NCBI GenBank assembly: GCA_020723405.1 | Contig: DYIY01000004.1 | Coordinates: 186,001 to 250,000, forward strand | DNA length: 64,000 nt | Origin: Thiobacillus denitrificans | Lineage (GTDB): Bacteria > Pseudomonadota > Gammaproteobacteria > Burkholderiales > Thiobacillaceae | Reading direction: 5' to 3' | Part shown: piece after piece, positions 8,984 through 18,053 of the stretch | Layout: each line of letters opens with the position of its first letter | Position numbering within the stretch: the first letter of the stretch is position 1 | Position numbers and translations under genes: made by a program | Notes under the pieces: model-generated | Databases searched by the model: none | What the model was told of the DNA's origin: nothing | The model's input: only the letters and a program-made list of their open reading frames with translations

Positions 8984-10232
8984 GTCCTTCTCCCGACGGT
9001 TCCGCATCGGCCAGGGGGATGACCACCTGGGCCAATACTCCGCCGCCCGGCCGCTCATCCACTTCCAGGCGCCCCCCAAGCCGGGTCATGGCCCCTCTGG
9101 CCAGCTCCAACCCCACACCCCAGCCGGGGGCCTTGCCGCTTTGCGAATCCAGCCCCGGCCCCCGGTCAGCCACCTGGACCACCACCTGCCGTCCCTGCCT
9201 GCGGGCCCGGACGGCCACATCGTCGGGTGAGGCCTGGGCGGCGTTGTTCAGCAGGGTGGACAAGACCGTGTCCAGGGCTGTGTCGGTCCGCAACAGACCG
9301 AGCCGGGAATCCAGTTCCAGGCTCACCCCCACGTCGGGCCACATCAGACCCCAATGTTCCAGAACCCGCGCCAGCCAGACATCCACGGGCTCCGCCTGGA
9401 TGCCCCCCTGGCCACGTGCCCGCGCCACATCCCCGAGGCGCTCCAGAACCGATTCCATGCGGGCCAACTGGGCGGACAAGAGATGCAGCGGGCGTTCCAA
9501 CTCGTCGTCACCGGCATAGTCGCGGCGCAGTTCATCCAGGGTGATGCGCGTGGAAGCCATGGGCGTGGCCAGATCGTGGGCGGCGGCGGCGGCCTGGAGG
9601 CCCAGGGCGAACAGTTGCTCATCGCGCAGACGCTGCTCCCGGGCTTCGGCCAGTTGTGCATCCCGCCGTCGCAAGGTGGCCGCCAGACGGCCGGCAAATG
9701 CCGCCACCAGGGCCGCCGTGAGCAGAAAATTGAGCCACATCCCGAGCAAGTGCAGGTCCACTGCCGCTTCCGCCGAAACCTGTAGGGCCAGGGGCTGGTA
9801 ATAGCGCATCAGCAGGGTGTAGAGCACTCCCACCCAGGCGGCCAGCCCCCAGGCGTGGGCGGGCGGCAGGGTGACCGCAGCCAGGATCAGGGGCACCAGC
9901 AGCAGGGAGATGAACGGATTGGCATAACCACCGGTGAGGTAGACCAGGGCGGCGATGCCCGCGCCGTCCACCAGCAGATGGACCAGCAGTTCCAGGGCCC
10001 CCAGCCCGCCCTGACGAAGGCGCAGCCAGGCCACCCCGTTGAGAGCCAGATGCAGCAACAGTATCCCCGCCAGGGAGAGCAAAGCCAGGCGGGCATCCAG
10101 CGCGGTGGCCAGCAGGGCCACCCCCACCCCCTCCACCAGGACGAGGGCCCCCCGGACCGCGATGAACCGGCGCTGGGTATCCGCCGGCAGGGCTTCCCAC
10201 ACCGGCGCCGAGGAACTCATGGGCGAAGACAT
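8976..10232 (-). CDS. Sensor histidine kinase, RegB/PrrB type, without the redox cysteine
   Basis: A 418-residue membrane kinase with about six helices. The quinone-sensing motif GGYANPF of RegB sits at residues 101-107. The H-box is AAAHDLATPMAS with phosphoacceptor H219; the N-box (LLNNAAQA) and G-box (WGVGLELA) follow. The protein contains no cysteine at all. The position matching the redox-active Cys265 of RegB (H+40) is M259 in ARMESVLERLG. The start at 10232 is chosen because the longer frame to 10286 would begin inside a palindromic operator. An ATG four codons downstream is also possible. Confidence 0.88.
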   Translation of the reverse strand: MSSPMSSSAPVWEALPADTQRRFIAVRGALVLVEGVGVALLATALDARLALLSLAGILLLHLALNGVAWLRLRQGGLGALELLVHLLVDGAGIAALVYLTGGYANPFISLLLVPLILAAVTLPPAHAWGLAAWVGVLYTLLMRYYQPLALQVSAEAAVDLHLLGMWLNFLLTAALVAAFAGRLAATLRRRDAQLAEAREQRLRDEQLFALGLQAAAAAHDLATPMASTRITLDELRRDYAGDDELERPLHLLSAQLARMESVLERLGDVARARGQGGIQAEPVDVWLARVLEHWGLMWPDVGVSLELDSRLGLLRTDTALDTVLSTLLNNAAQASPDDVAVRARRQGRQVVVQVADRGPGLDSQSGKAPGWGVGLELARGAMTRLGGRLEVDERPGGGVLAQVVIPLADAEPSGEGHE

Positions 10233-10268
10233 GGGAAAGGATTCTACTTGCCCCGGCACCCTGATCAG

Positions 10269-10285
10269 TGCGACACCATGTCGCA
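10269..10285. promoter_or_regulatory. Palindromic operator 1 (RegA-like box)
   Basis: TGCGACACCATGTCGCA is a perfect palindrome around a 3-base centre, of the form TGCGAC-N5-GTCGCA. It resembles the RegR/ActR/RoxR recognition sequence. It lies upstream of the regB-like gene on one side. On the other side it is 23 bases before a TATAGT hexamer, so it takes the place of a -35 element. Confidence 0.7.
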
Positions 10286-10308
10286 TTCCGACCCTGCCGC
10301 CCGCCCTC

Positions 10309-10314
10309 TATAGT
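10309..10314 (+). promoter_or_regulatory. -10 element of operator-1 promoter
   Basis: TATAGT, starting 24 bases after the end of operator 1, predicts a transcription start near 10321. The operator centre would be at about -44, the usual place for a class II activator. Confidence 0.5.
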
Positions 10315-10320
10315 GGACGG

Positions 10321-10376
10321 GCTTCCATACGTTTCCTGCGTATTTTCCGGCCCGCCCTGCGCGGGCCGATTTTTTT
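10321..10376 (+). ncRNA. Predicted 56-nt small RNA with two hairpins
   Basis: From the predicted start the transcript holds a small hairpin (ATACG 10327-10331, CGTAT 10339-10343) with loop TTTCCTG. A terminator hairpin follows (CGGCCCGC 10348-10355, GCGGGCCG 10361-10368) with seven T at 10370-10376. There is no open frame. The pyrimidine-rich loop is complementary to Shine-Dalgarno-like CAGGAAA. A second promoter follows before the receptor gene, so this unit need not be that gene's leader. This is inference from sequence only; an attenuator is the main alternative. Confidence 0.5.
10348..10376 (+). terminator. Intrinsic terminator ending the predicted small RNA
   Basis: An 8-bp GC stem with loop CCTGC and a run of seven T, located between two promoters and in front of no preceding plus-strand gene. 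Confidence 0.8.
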
Positions 10377-10400
10377 CCTGGTCGCCGTTGGCGGCGCCAG

Positions 10401-10417
10401 TGCGACGTTTTGTCGCA
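10401..10417. promoter_or_regulatory. Palindromic operator 2 (RegA-like box)
   Basis: TGCGACGTTTTGTCGCA has the same half sites and the same 5-base spacer as operator 1. It lies exactly 23 bases before TAATAT (10441-10446), in front of the copper receptor gene. Confidence 0.7.
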
Positions 10418-10440
10418 TGGGCTGGCTGATCACCGAACAC

Positions 10441-10446
10441 TAATAT
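10441..10446 (+). promoter_or_regulatory. -10 element for the copper receptor operon
   Basis: TAATAT has the same distance to operator 2 as TATAGT has to operator 1. The predicted start near 10453 leaves a leader of about 30 bases before the ATG at 10483. Confidence 0.5.
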
Positions 10447-10482
10447 TCCGGCCGCCCCAGCCACCCACCCAGCATAACGAAC

Positions 10483-12537
10483 ATGCGCCTCCCCCCCCTT
10501 GCCGTTCTTCTCGCCCTGCCCCCCGTCATCGCCCAGAGCGCGGACATCCCCCTGCTCGATGAAATCCGGGTCACGGCGCAACGGTCCGGCCTGATGCCCA
10601 TCGACGCTGCAACCACCCAGGTCCAGCCCGGCGTCCAGGACGTGAGCAGCACCCTGGCTACCCTGCCTGGAGCCGCCGTGGTCCGCAACGGTCCCTTGAC
10701 CGGCATCGTCCAGGTGCGGGGCCTGACCGGCGATCGGGTGAACGTACTGGTGGACGGCATGGACATCACTCCAGCCTGCCCCAATCACATGGATCCCCCC
10801 CTGCACTACGCCGCGCCCGCCGACACCGCCGCCCTGACCCTGGTGGCCGGCGGCAGTCCGGTCTCCAGCGGCGGCGACAGCCTGGGTGCCAGCGTGGTCC
10901 TGCGTTCCAACCTACCGGCTTTTGGCGAGGGTGAAGCCTGGCAGGCCGGCGGCCGGGTGAATGCCGGCTTCAGCGGCGCCCATGACGGTTGGGACCTGGG
11001 CGTCACGGCCCAGGGCGCCAATCAGGTCTGGGCGTTGGCCTACGCCGGCAGCCGTAGCGTTGCCGACGACCTGGGCTATGCCGACGGCGAAGTGGCCGAT
11101 ACGGGTTACGAAACAACCCGCCACAAGCTGAGTCTGTCCCATGCCACGGCGGGGGGACGTCTGGATGCCACGGTGGGCCAGCACCGCACCCGGGATGCCG
11201 GCACTCCGGCCCTGCCCATGGACATGGTGAAGGACGATGCGGACTGGGTGAACCTGGCCTGGGCCGGCAAGATGGGCACCCTCAGCGTCAAGATGCGCGC
11301 CTATTGGCACGACATCGAACACCTGATGGACAACTACAGCCTGCGCCCCGTGCCCGTCACCGTGCCCGCCACCATGCGGATGTACGCCCCCGCCGACAGC
11401 ACCGACACAGGGTTTTCTGCCGCACTGGAGGAGGCCGCCCTGGGCGGTCGCCTGCGTTACGGACTGGACTGGAGCGGCAATGATTTTTCCGCTTACCAGT
11501 GGAACGACACCATGAACATCTTCAACGCCGACATCCTCAAGAACGCCAGCCGGGATCGGCTGGGACTTTACGGTGAATGGGAGGGCAGTCTGGCCGGCAG
11601 ATGGCGGGCCAACCTGGGTCTGCGCTCCGACACGGTGCGCATGGATACCGGGGATGTAAGCGGCAGTGGCTTGACCGTTGCCGATGCGGCTGCCTTCAAC
11701 GCCCGCGGTCACCAGCGCACCGACCACAACTGGGATTGGAGCACCCTGTTCCAGTATGCCGCCACGGAACGCATGGACTACGAACTGGGGCTTACCCGCA
11801 AGACCCGCTCCCCCAGCCTGCTGGAACGTTACGAATGGACCCCCCTCAACGCCAGTGCCGGACAGGCGGACAACAACCGCTACATGGGCAACCTGGACCT
11901 GAAACCGGAAGTGGCCCACACCGCCAGCGCCGGCCTGCGCTTCCACGAGGCCGGCCAGGAGATGAAGGCCACCCTCTTCTACCAGCGGGTCAACGACTAC
12001 ATCGTGGGCACCCCCTGTGCCGCCGGGGTGTGCAGCACCACGGGTGTGGTTCACCTGCGCTATGAAAACCACGACGCCCGGCTCGCCGGCCTGGATCTGG
12101 CCTGGAACCGCCAGGCCGGCCCCTGGAACCTGACGGCCGTACTGAGCTACGTCCAGGGCCGCAACCTGGACAGCGACACGGACTTGTACCGCATCGCACC
12201 ACTGCGCCTGACGGTAGGCATCACCCATGACACGGGCACCTTGCGCAATACCCTGCAATTGCGCGCCGCAGACCAGCAGAACAAGGTAACGACCTATGCC
12301 ACCGTCGGCCTGAACGACGAACCGCGCACCCCGGGTTATGCGGTACTCGACTGGCACGGCCGCTGGCAGGCCACCAGGAACATGACGCTCCATTACGGCG
12401 TCGACAACCTGTTGGACAAGCTGTATTACGATCACCTGGGTGGCATCAACCGGGTAATGGGTAGCGACGTGGCCGTAGGCGAACGCCTGCCGGGCGCTGG
12501 CCGCTTCGCCTTCATGCAACTGGAATGGACTCTGTAA
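10483..12537 (+). CDS. TonB-dependent copper receptor (NosA/OprC type)
   Basis: A 684-residue outer-membrane receptor. It has a signal peptide (first ~20 residues), a plug domain with LVDGMDITPACPNHMDPP (Cys99 onward), and a 22-strand barrel ending in the aromatic FAFMQLEWTL. The CPNHMDPP motif is the hallmark of OprC/NosA, which import copper, notably for nitrous oxide reductase and other cuproenzymes. It is followed after 11 bases by a PCu(A)C chaperone gene, forming a copper acquisition operon. The upstream palindromes suggest redox control through the adjacent two-component pair. Confidence 0.93.
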   Translation: MRLPPLAVLLALPPVIAQSADIPLLDEIRVTAQRSGLMPIDAATTQVQPGVQDVSSTLATLPGAAVVRNGPLTGIVQVRGLTGDRVNVLVDGMDITPACPNHMDPPLHYAAPADTAALTLVAGGSPVSSGGDSLGASVVLRSNLPAFGEGEAWQAGGRVNAGFSGAHDGWDLGVTAQGANQVWALAYAGSRSVADDLGYADGEVADTGYETTRHKLSLSHATAGGRLDATVGQHRTRDAGTPALPMDMVKDDADWVNLAWAGKMGTLSVKMRAYWHDIEHLMDNYSLRPVPVTVPATMRMYAPADSTDTGFSAALEEAALGGRLRYGLDWSGNDFSAYQWNDTMNIFNADILKNASRDRLGLYGEWEGSLAGRWRANLGLRSDTVRMDTGDVSGSGLTVADAAAFNARGHQRTDHNWDWSTLFQYAATERMDYELGLTRKTRSPSLLERYEWTPLNASAGQADNNRYMGNLDLKPEVAHTASAGLRFHEAGQEMKATLFYQRVNDYIVGTPCAAGVCSTTGVVHLRYENHDARLAGLDLAWNRQAGPWNLTAVLSYVQGRNLDSDTDLYRIAPLRLTVGITHDTGTLRNTLQLRAADQQNKVTTYATVGLNDEPRTPGYAVLDWHGRWQATRNMTLHYGVDNLLDKLYYDHLGGINRVMGSDVAVGERLPGAGRFAFMQLEWTL

Positions 12538-12548
12538 AGGAAACCGCC

Positions 12549-12986
12549 ATGAATTTCCGCAACGCCTGGCTCATCGCCACCCTGCTTCTGGCCACCCCCG
12601 CCCTGGCCGACACCGTGAAGGTGGACGACCCCTGGGTGCGCGCCACCGCCCCGGGCCAGAAGGTGGCTGGCGGCTTCATGACCCTCACTGCCGACACGGA
12701 CATGACGTTGATGGGGGGGGCGAGCCCGGTCTCCCAACACGTGGAACTGCACTTCATGAAAATGGAAAACGGCGTGATGGAAATGCGCGAGATGCAGGAA
12801 ATCCCCCTGCCCAAGGGCCAGGCCGTCAATCTGGAGCCCGGCGGCCTGCACCTCATGTTCATCGGCATCAAGGCGCCCATCAAGCCGGGCGACAAGGTGC
12901 CCCTGACCCTGCGCCTCAAGGGCAAGGACGGCAAGGAAAGCAAACTCCAGGTGGAAGCCACCGCCTATCGCGGCAAGAGCATGTAG
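12549..12986 (+). CDS. Periplasmic copper chaperone PCu(A)C
   Basis: A 145-residue protein with signal peptide MNFRNAWLIATLLLATPALA. The copper-binding H/M set is present: HVELHFMKMENGVMEM and GGLHLMFIG match the HX10M...HXM pattern. These proteins deliver Cu(I) to the Cu centres of terminal oxidases. The ATG at 12549 has AAAGGAAA in front; an upstream in-frame start at 12525 would overlap the receptor gene and lacks a ribosome site. Confidence 0.93.
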   Translation: MNFRNAWLIATLLLATPALADTVKVDDPWVRATAPGQKVAGGFMTLTADTDMTLMGGASPVSQHVELHFMKMENGVMEMREMQEIPLPKGQAVNLEPGGLHLMFIGIKAPIKPGDKVPLTLRLKGKDGKESKLQVEATAYRGKSM

Positions 12987-12998
12987 CCCGGGCCTGAC

Positions 12999-13027
12999 AA
13001 AAAAACCGGCCTGAGCCGGTTTTTTTT
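12999..13027. terminator. Bidirectional terminator between the copper operon and phoU
   Basis: The stem AACCGGC-CTGA-GCCGGTT has A7 before and T8 after it, so it serves both converging operons. Confidence 0.92.
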
Positions 13028-13045
13028 CCGGGTAGAGAAAACCGC

Positions 13046-13747
13046 CTACTGGATCTCCCGCTCCAGTTCCTCGATGGTGGTGTGCCGCACGTCCTTGCCC
13101 TTGACCATGAACACCACGTACTCCGACATGTTCTTGGCGTGGTCGCCGATGCGCTCGATGGCCTTCACCACGAACAGCAGATCGATGAAGGTGGAGATGG
13201 TGCGCGGGTCCTCCATCATGAAGGTGATCAAGTGCCGGGTGATGAGGTGGAATTCCTCATCCACTTCCATGTCCTGGCGGGCCACGCCGGCGGCGCCGGA
13301 TACGTCCAGGCGGGCAAAGGCGTCCAGGGACTCCCGCAACATCTTGGTGGCCAGGCCGGCCATGTACTTGATCTCATTGTAACGGGGCGCCACGATCCGG
13401 TCGTTGTCGTAGACCTTGATGGCGAACCGGGCGATCTTGGCCGCCTCATCGCCGATCCGCTCCAGATCGGTGATGGTCTTGATGATGGTCAGGATCATGC
13501 GCAGATCCCCCGCCGTAGGCTGGCGCAGGGCAATGATCTGGGTACAGGCCTCGTCGGCCGCCACTTCCAGGGCATTGACCTTGTGATCCTGTTCAATGAC
13601 GGTTTCTGCGATCTTGGTATCGCCGGTGATCAGGGCCTCGATGGCCTGGTTGACCTGTTCCTCGACCAACCCCCCCATTTCCAGCACCCGAGCCCGCACG
13701 GCCTCCATGTCGGCATCGAACTGCTTGTAGATATGTTCGCTGGGCAT
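13046..13747 (-). CDS. phoU: Phosphate signalling protein PhoU
   Basis: A 233-residue all-helical protein with two PhoU repeats. The metal-binding signatures are visible as TDLERIGDEAAKIA in the first half and KAIERIGDHAKNMSEYVVF in the second. PhoU restrains the Pho regulon through PstB/PhoR. Its usual partners (pstSCAB, phoB) are not in the window, so it is a separate locus here. It is transcribed towards the shared terminator. Confidence 0.96.
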   Translation of the reverse strand: MPSEHIYKQFDADMEAVRARVLEMGGLVEEQVNQAIEALITGDTKIAETVIEQDHKVNALEVAADEACTQIIALRQPTAGDLRMILTIIKTITDLERIGDEAAKIARFAIKVYDNDRIVAPRYNEIKYMAGLATKMLRESLDAFARLDVSGAAGVARQDMEVDEEFHLITRHLITFMMEDPRTISTFIDLLFVVKAIERIGDHAKNMSEYVVFMVKGKDVRHTTIEELEREIQ

Positions 13748-13814
13748 CCCTTCTCCTCAATCGCCACGATGGCGCGCCACACCGGGATTATATGCACGCC
13801 GGGGGAGGGGAATA

Positions 13815-14255
13815 TTACAGCTCGGTGACAAATGGCACCGCCAGCCGCTGACCGTCCACTTCCAGGGTCATGACCCAGTCCCGGCGGCCGGTGACGCACA
13901 CCGGCAGGGTGGCATTCACCCTGAAGACCCCGGCGGCGTCCGGATGCAGGGTATAGAGGTTGAAGCCCATGTCCATGCCTTCCATGGTGAAACGGGCCTC
14001 AACCCGGCGGGCACCGGGCGCTTTCAACCGGATGTTGAAGGCCTTGAGGGGGCGTACGGGCACGTCGATGCCCACTTCGATGGCCTGCTCGCCCAGCATG
14101 GCACTGCACCCCTTGACCAGATCGGGACAGTCGATGCGCGTGGCGGCATGTTCCTGCTGGACATTGCCCAACCAGAGCACCAGACCGATCATGGCCACCA
14201 ACACCAGGGGCAGACCCTGGCTCACCCATTGTTGCGTTTTCAAGATGTCCTCCAT
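13815..14255 (-). CDS. FixH/YtkA-like membrane-anchored periplasmic protein
   Basis: A 146-residue protein with one N-terminal membrane helix (about residues 14-32, LPLVLVAMIGLVLWLG) and a periplasmic beta-sandwich. The segment RFTMEGMDMGFNLYTL, with several methionines, and a WVMTLEVDGQ strand resemble FixH/YtkA-type domains linked to copper or oxidase assembly. Two cysteines (RIDCPDLVKGC) could form a disulfide. The first 16 bases overlap the 3' end of the Nudix gene, so it belongs to that operon. The family assignment is by fold resemblance only. Confidence 0.55.
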   Translation of the reverse strand: MEDILKTQQWVSQGLPLVLVAMIGLVLWLGNVQQEHAATRIDCPDLVKGCSAMLGEQAIEVGIDVPVRPLKAFNIRLKAPGARRVEARFTMEGMDMGFNLYTLHPDAAGVFRVNATLPVCVTGRRDWVMTLEVDGQRLAVPFVTEL

Positions 14256-15181
14256 GCCGCGCTCTTCAGGGCGATGCCGTGTCCGCCCAGGGCGCGGGCG
14301 GTGCGAAGATCCGCCCGGGTCAGTCCCCCCAGCCCATAGACTGGCAGGGAACATTCGGCCAGCAAGGCGGCGAAGCGCTCCCAGCCCAGCCCCCCTGCAC
14401 CTGGATGGCTGGCGGTCGGCAGCACCGGGGAGAGCAGGGCGTAGTCCAGTTCCAGTTCCCCGGCCCTGGCCAGTTCCACTGCGTCATGGCAGGAAGCGCC
14501 CACCCACTCCAGGTCGGGCCGGGCATTCAGCCGGGCCAGTGCGGCCGAGGGCAGGTGCAGCCCCACCCCCAGGTCCCGGGCCAGGTCGGCATGGCCATTG
14601 AGCAACAACCTGGCCCCCCGGGAGCGGCAGAGTTCGGCCACCCGTCCGGCCAGGCGGGCGTAATCCCGCCCGGGGAGCTCCTTCTCGCGCAGTTGCACCA
14701 TGCCCAGTCCAGCGTCCAGGCGAGCAACCAGGCGTTCGAGAAAAGCAGCCTCCCCCAGGCCGGCCACATCCGAAATGGCATATTCCAGGGGCAGGGACAG
14801 CCCCTTGAGGATGGGACCGTTGGCCGGCAGGATGGGCGCCACCTCCGGCTGCCCTGCCCGGGTCCAGGCCAGACTCTGGCCCTCGTGGGGATGGGGTTCG
14901 CCTGCCCAGCCCGTGACCCGGAAGAAATGCAGCAGCACGTGGGCATGGGGATAGACGTAGGAACGGTGCAACCAGGGCCAGGCCTCGGTGACCCGGATGC
15001 CCAGTTCTTCCTGCAATTCCCGGTCCAGGGCCTGGCGGGGTGTTTCACCCGCCTCCACCTTGCCCCCCGGAAACTCCCACCACCCGGCATACACCTTGCC
15101 GGCCGGCCGGCTGGCCATGAGAAACCGGCCATCGGCTGCTTCGATGACGGCAGCCGCCACGTGGACCCGGGCTTCGCTCAT
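14240..15181 (-). CDS. Nudix hydrolase fused to a thiamine-phosphate-synthase-like domain
   Basis: A 313-residue fusion. The N-terminal MutT-like domain has the Nudix box [23 protein letters not shown] (GX5EX7REUXEEXGU) and would sanitise oxidised nucleotides such as 8-oxo-dGTP. The C-terminal half (from about residue 135) is a TIM-barrel domain related to ThiE/TenI, with LGMVQLREKELPGRDY, LLNGHADLA and PVYGLGGL. This fusion is a known proteobacterial variant; the role of the ThiE-like half is unclear. It overlaps the M48 gene start region by 4 bases. Confidence 0.9.
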   Translation of the reverse strand: MSEARVHVAAAVIEAADGRFLMASRPAGKVYAGWWEFPGGKVEAGETPRQALDRELQEELGIRVTEAWPWLHRSYVYPHAHVLLHFFRVTGWAGEPHPHEGQSLAWTRAGQPEVAPILPANGPILKGLSLPLEYAISDVAGLGEAAFLERLVARLDAGLGMVQLREKELPGRDYARLAGRVAELCRSRGARLLLNGHADLARDLGVGLHLPSAALARLNARPDLEWVGASCHDAVELARAGELELDYALLSPVLPTASHPGAGGLGWERFAALLAECSLPVYGLGGLTRADLRTARALGGHGIALKSAAWRTS

Positions 15182-16410
15182 GGACCCAGCCTCACCAGGG
15201 CTTCCCTAGCCTTCTGGGGCAGGTCGATGCCGTTGCACAGATCCATGAGGCCTCCCTTGCAATGCCCCCCCTCCTCCACCCCACGCAGGACCGACCGCTC
15301 GAAGTAGCTCCAGGCCACGGGCAGGCCCAGGCCTTCGGCGGCCAGGCCCAGGTAATACCAAGCGATGTCCTGGTTGTAATCGGCCTCCAGCACTTCCCCG
15401 GCCAGATTTTCCCAATCCTGGCGGTCGGCCAGTTCCTTCAGGCGCCCCAGCCGGCTGGAAAAACCCATGCCGCAGGAATCGCAACCGAGCCGGGCCTGGC
15501 CCCGGCGAAAGGCAGCCAGCGGCAGGTTGACCAGAGACAGGGGTTGCAAGGCGGCAGGCGGCGGCGCCGCGCCGGGAGTCACATCCCGCACGTTGGCGGC
15601 CAGACGGGTGGGCAAGGCCTGGGGATTGGCCGCCGCCTCGGTGTAAAGGGGCTGCATGGCGGGCACCAGGCCGGCCAGGGCCTCCACCCGCTCCGCCGAG
15701 GCCGGGTGGGTCGAAAGCAGGGCAAAGCGACCCTTCTCGCCCGATTCCCGCATCATCTTCCGCCACAGTTCGGCCGCCGCTTCCGGCCGGTAGCCGGCCC
15801 GGGCCGCCAATTCGATGCCGATGCGGTCCGCCTCGGTTTCCGCTCCCCGACTGTTGGGCAGCTGCCAAAGCAGCAGGCTGGCGATGTCGCCGGTCTGCTG
15901 GCGTCCCCGATTGTTGCCGGCCAGGGCGGCCACCAGGATGTCGGAGAGCATGCCCACCGACATTTTCTCGGCTCCGTGGTTGGCCAGGGCGTGGCCGATC
16001 TCGTGGCCCATGACCTGGGCGATCTCGTCGTCAGTGGCTTTCAGCTTCAGGATCAGCCCGGAATAGACGGCCATCTTGCCCCCGGGCAGGCAGAAGGCGT
16101 TCAACGTCTTCGGGTCGTCGATGACGTTCACTTCCCAGGCCCAGGCCGCCGTGTCCGGCCGGTAGCGCACAGCCTGGGCGATGAGCCGGTCGGTGATGGC
16201 CCGGACACGGGCGGCCATGTCCGGATCGTCGTTGAGCCGGTTCTTCTTCGCGTAGGGCGCCAACTCCGCCTTGTAGGCGCTGCGCGATTGGCTGATGACC
16301 GTCGCCTCAGGCATCAGGGACAACTGGCTGCGGCCGGTCATGGGGTTGGTGGAGCAGGCGGTCAAGACCGCCATCAGCAGCGCCGCCCAGGCGCCGCGTC
16401 GGAACTTCAT
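15178..16410 (-). CDS. M48-family metalloprotease lipoprotein (LoiP/BepA-like)
   Basis: A 410-residue protein with a lipoprotein signal ending at the lipobox LTAC, followed by [13 protein letters not shown] as in the LoiP/YcaL branch. The zinc site is [10 protein letters not shown] (HEXXH), with the third ligand in EADRIG. The C-terminal 120 residues form a TPR-like extension with a CDSCG cysteine cluster. These periplasmic proteases take part in outer-membrane protein quality control. The ATG overlaps the ubiK stop (ATGA), showing co-translation. Confidence 0.87.
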   Translation of the reverse strand: MKFRRGAWAALLMAVLTACSTNPMTGRSQLSLMPEATVISQSRSAYKAELAPYAKKNRLNDDPDMAARVRAITDRLIAQAVRYRPDTAAWAWEVNVIDDPKTLNAFCLPGGKMAVYSGLILKLKATDDEIAQVMGHEIGHALANHGAEKMSVGMLSDILVAALAGNNRGRQQTGDIASLLLWQLPNSRGAETEADRIGIELAARAGYRPEAAAELWRKMMRESGEKGRFALLSTHPASAERVEALAGLVPAMQPLYTEAAANPQALPTRLAANVRDVTPGAAPPPAALQPLSLVNLPLAAFRRGQARLGCDSCGMGFSSRLGRLKELADRQDWENLAGEVLEADYNQDIAWYYLGLAAEGLGLPVAWSYFERSVLRGVEEGGHCKGGLMDLCNGIDLPQKAREALVRLGP

Positions 16411-16652
16411 GGCTGGCCGTCGCCTTCCAGCCGGGCCAGGCGGGCCTCCAGTTCCTGGAGCTTCTCCCGGGTACGGGCCAGCACCTGGGCCTGCACGTCG
16501 AACTCCTCCCGGGACACCAGATCGAGCCGGGACAACCAGGCGGACAGGCCGGCCTTGAGGTTCTTCTCCACGTCCCGGGCCGGGCTCATGGCCAGCACTT
16601 CGTTGATTTTCGCGGAGAACTCGGCAGCGATATTGGGCTTGTTCATGGGCAT
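16407..16652 (-). CDS. ubiK: Ubiquinone biosynthesis accessory factor UbiK
   Basis: An 81-residue coiled-coil protein of the YqiC/BMFP family. [18 protein letters not shown] and [18 protein letters not shown] are typical, and the last 25 residues are a heptad-rich helix. UbiK binds UbiJ and aids aerobic ubiquinone synthesis. The start may be at 16652 or two codons later at 16646. Confidence 0.88.
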   Translation of the reverse strand: MPMNKPNIAAEFSAKINEVLAMSPARDVEKNLKAGLSAWLSRLDLVSREEFDVQAQVLARTREKLQELEARLARLEGDGQP

Positions 16653-16717
16653 GCACTCGGGGTCAAAAAGGCTGGCCTGGAGTTTAGCAAAGGCGTAAAC
16701 CCCGACTGGGTGCCAAG

Positions 16718-16747
16718 TCGGTGCAATGAAAAAAAACAGTGCACCGA
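16718..16747. promoter_or_regulatory. Inverted repeat upstream of the amt operon (possible NtrC enhancer)
   Basis: TCGGTGCA and TGCACCGA form perfect 8-base arms around a 14-base spacer. GGTGCA/TGCACC are NtrC half-site cores, although here their order differs from the compact consensus. The centre is about 113 bases upstream of the predicted sigma-54 start, the normal distance for an enhancer. Confidence 0.5.
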
Positions 16748-16818
16748 TTTAGGGCAGACATTTGCGCCAAATTCGCGCAACAAGTGTTATCTATATGTTT
16801 TTATTGTGTTTAATTTGC

Positions 16819-16834
16819 TGGCACAGGAAATGCT
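16819..16834 (+). promoter_or_regulatory. Sigma-54 promoter of the porin-glnK-amtB operon
   Basis: TGGCACAGGAAATGCT matches TGGCAC-N5-WTGCW with GG and GC exactly 10 bases apart. The predicted start is near 16845. Nitrogen-limitation control through NtrC is expected for this gene set. Confidence 0.8.
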
Positions 16835-16882
16835 GTATCGGGGCGTGCACTTCGCACCACTTTTTTACCGTGGAGAATCGTC

Positions 16883-18041
<1,159 letters not shown>

Positions 18042-18053
18042 GGAGAATCGAAC

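Noticed and set aside
10233-10286. Longer N-terminus of the RegB-like kinase starting at 10286
   Set aside because: That start codon is formed by the palindromic operator itself and the extra residues do not resemble RegB proteins.
10912-12519. 535-codon minus-strand frame opposite the copper receptor
   Set aside because: Shadow of the TonB receptor; the plus-strand frame has signal peptide, plug motif and barrel end.
16748-16765. Second sigma-54-like site (GGGCAGACATTTGC) before the porin gene
   Set aside because: GG and GC are 9 bases apart instead of 10; the site at 16819 has the correct spacing.
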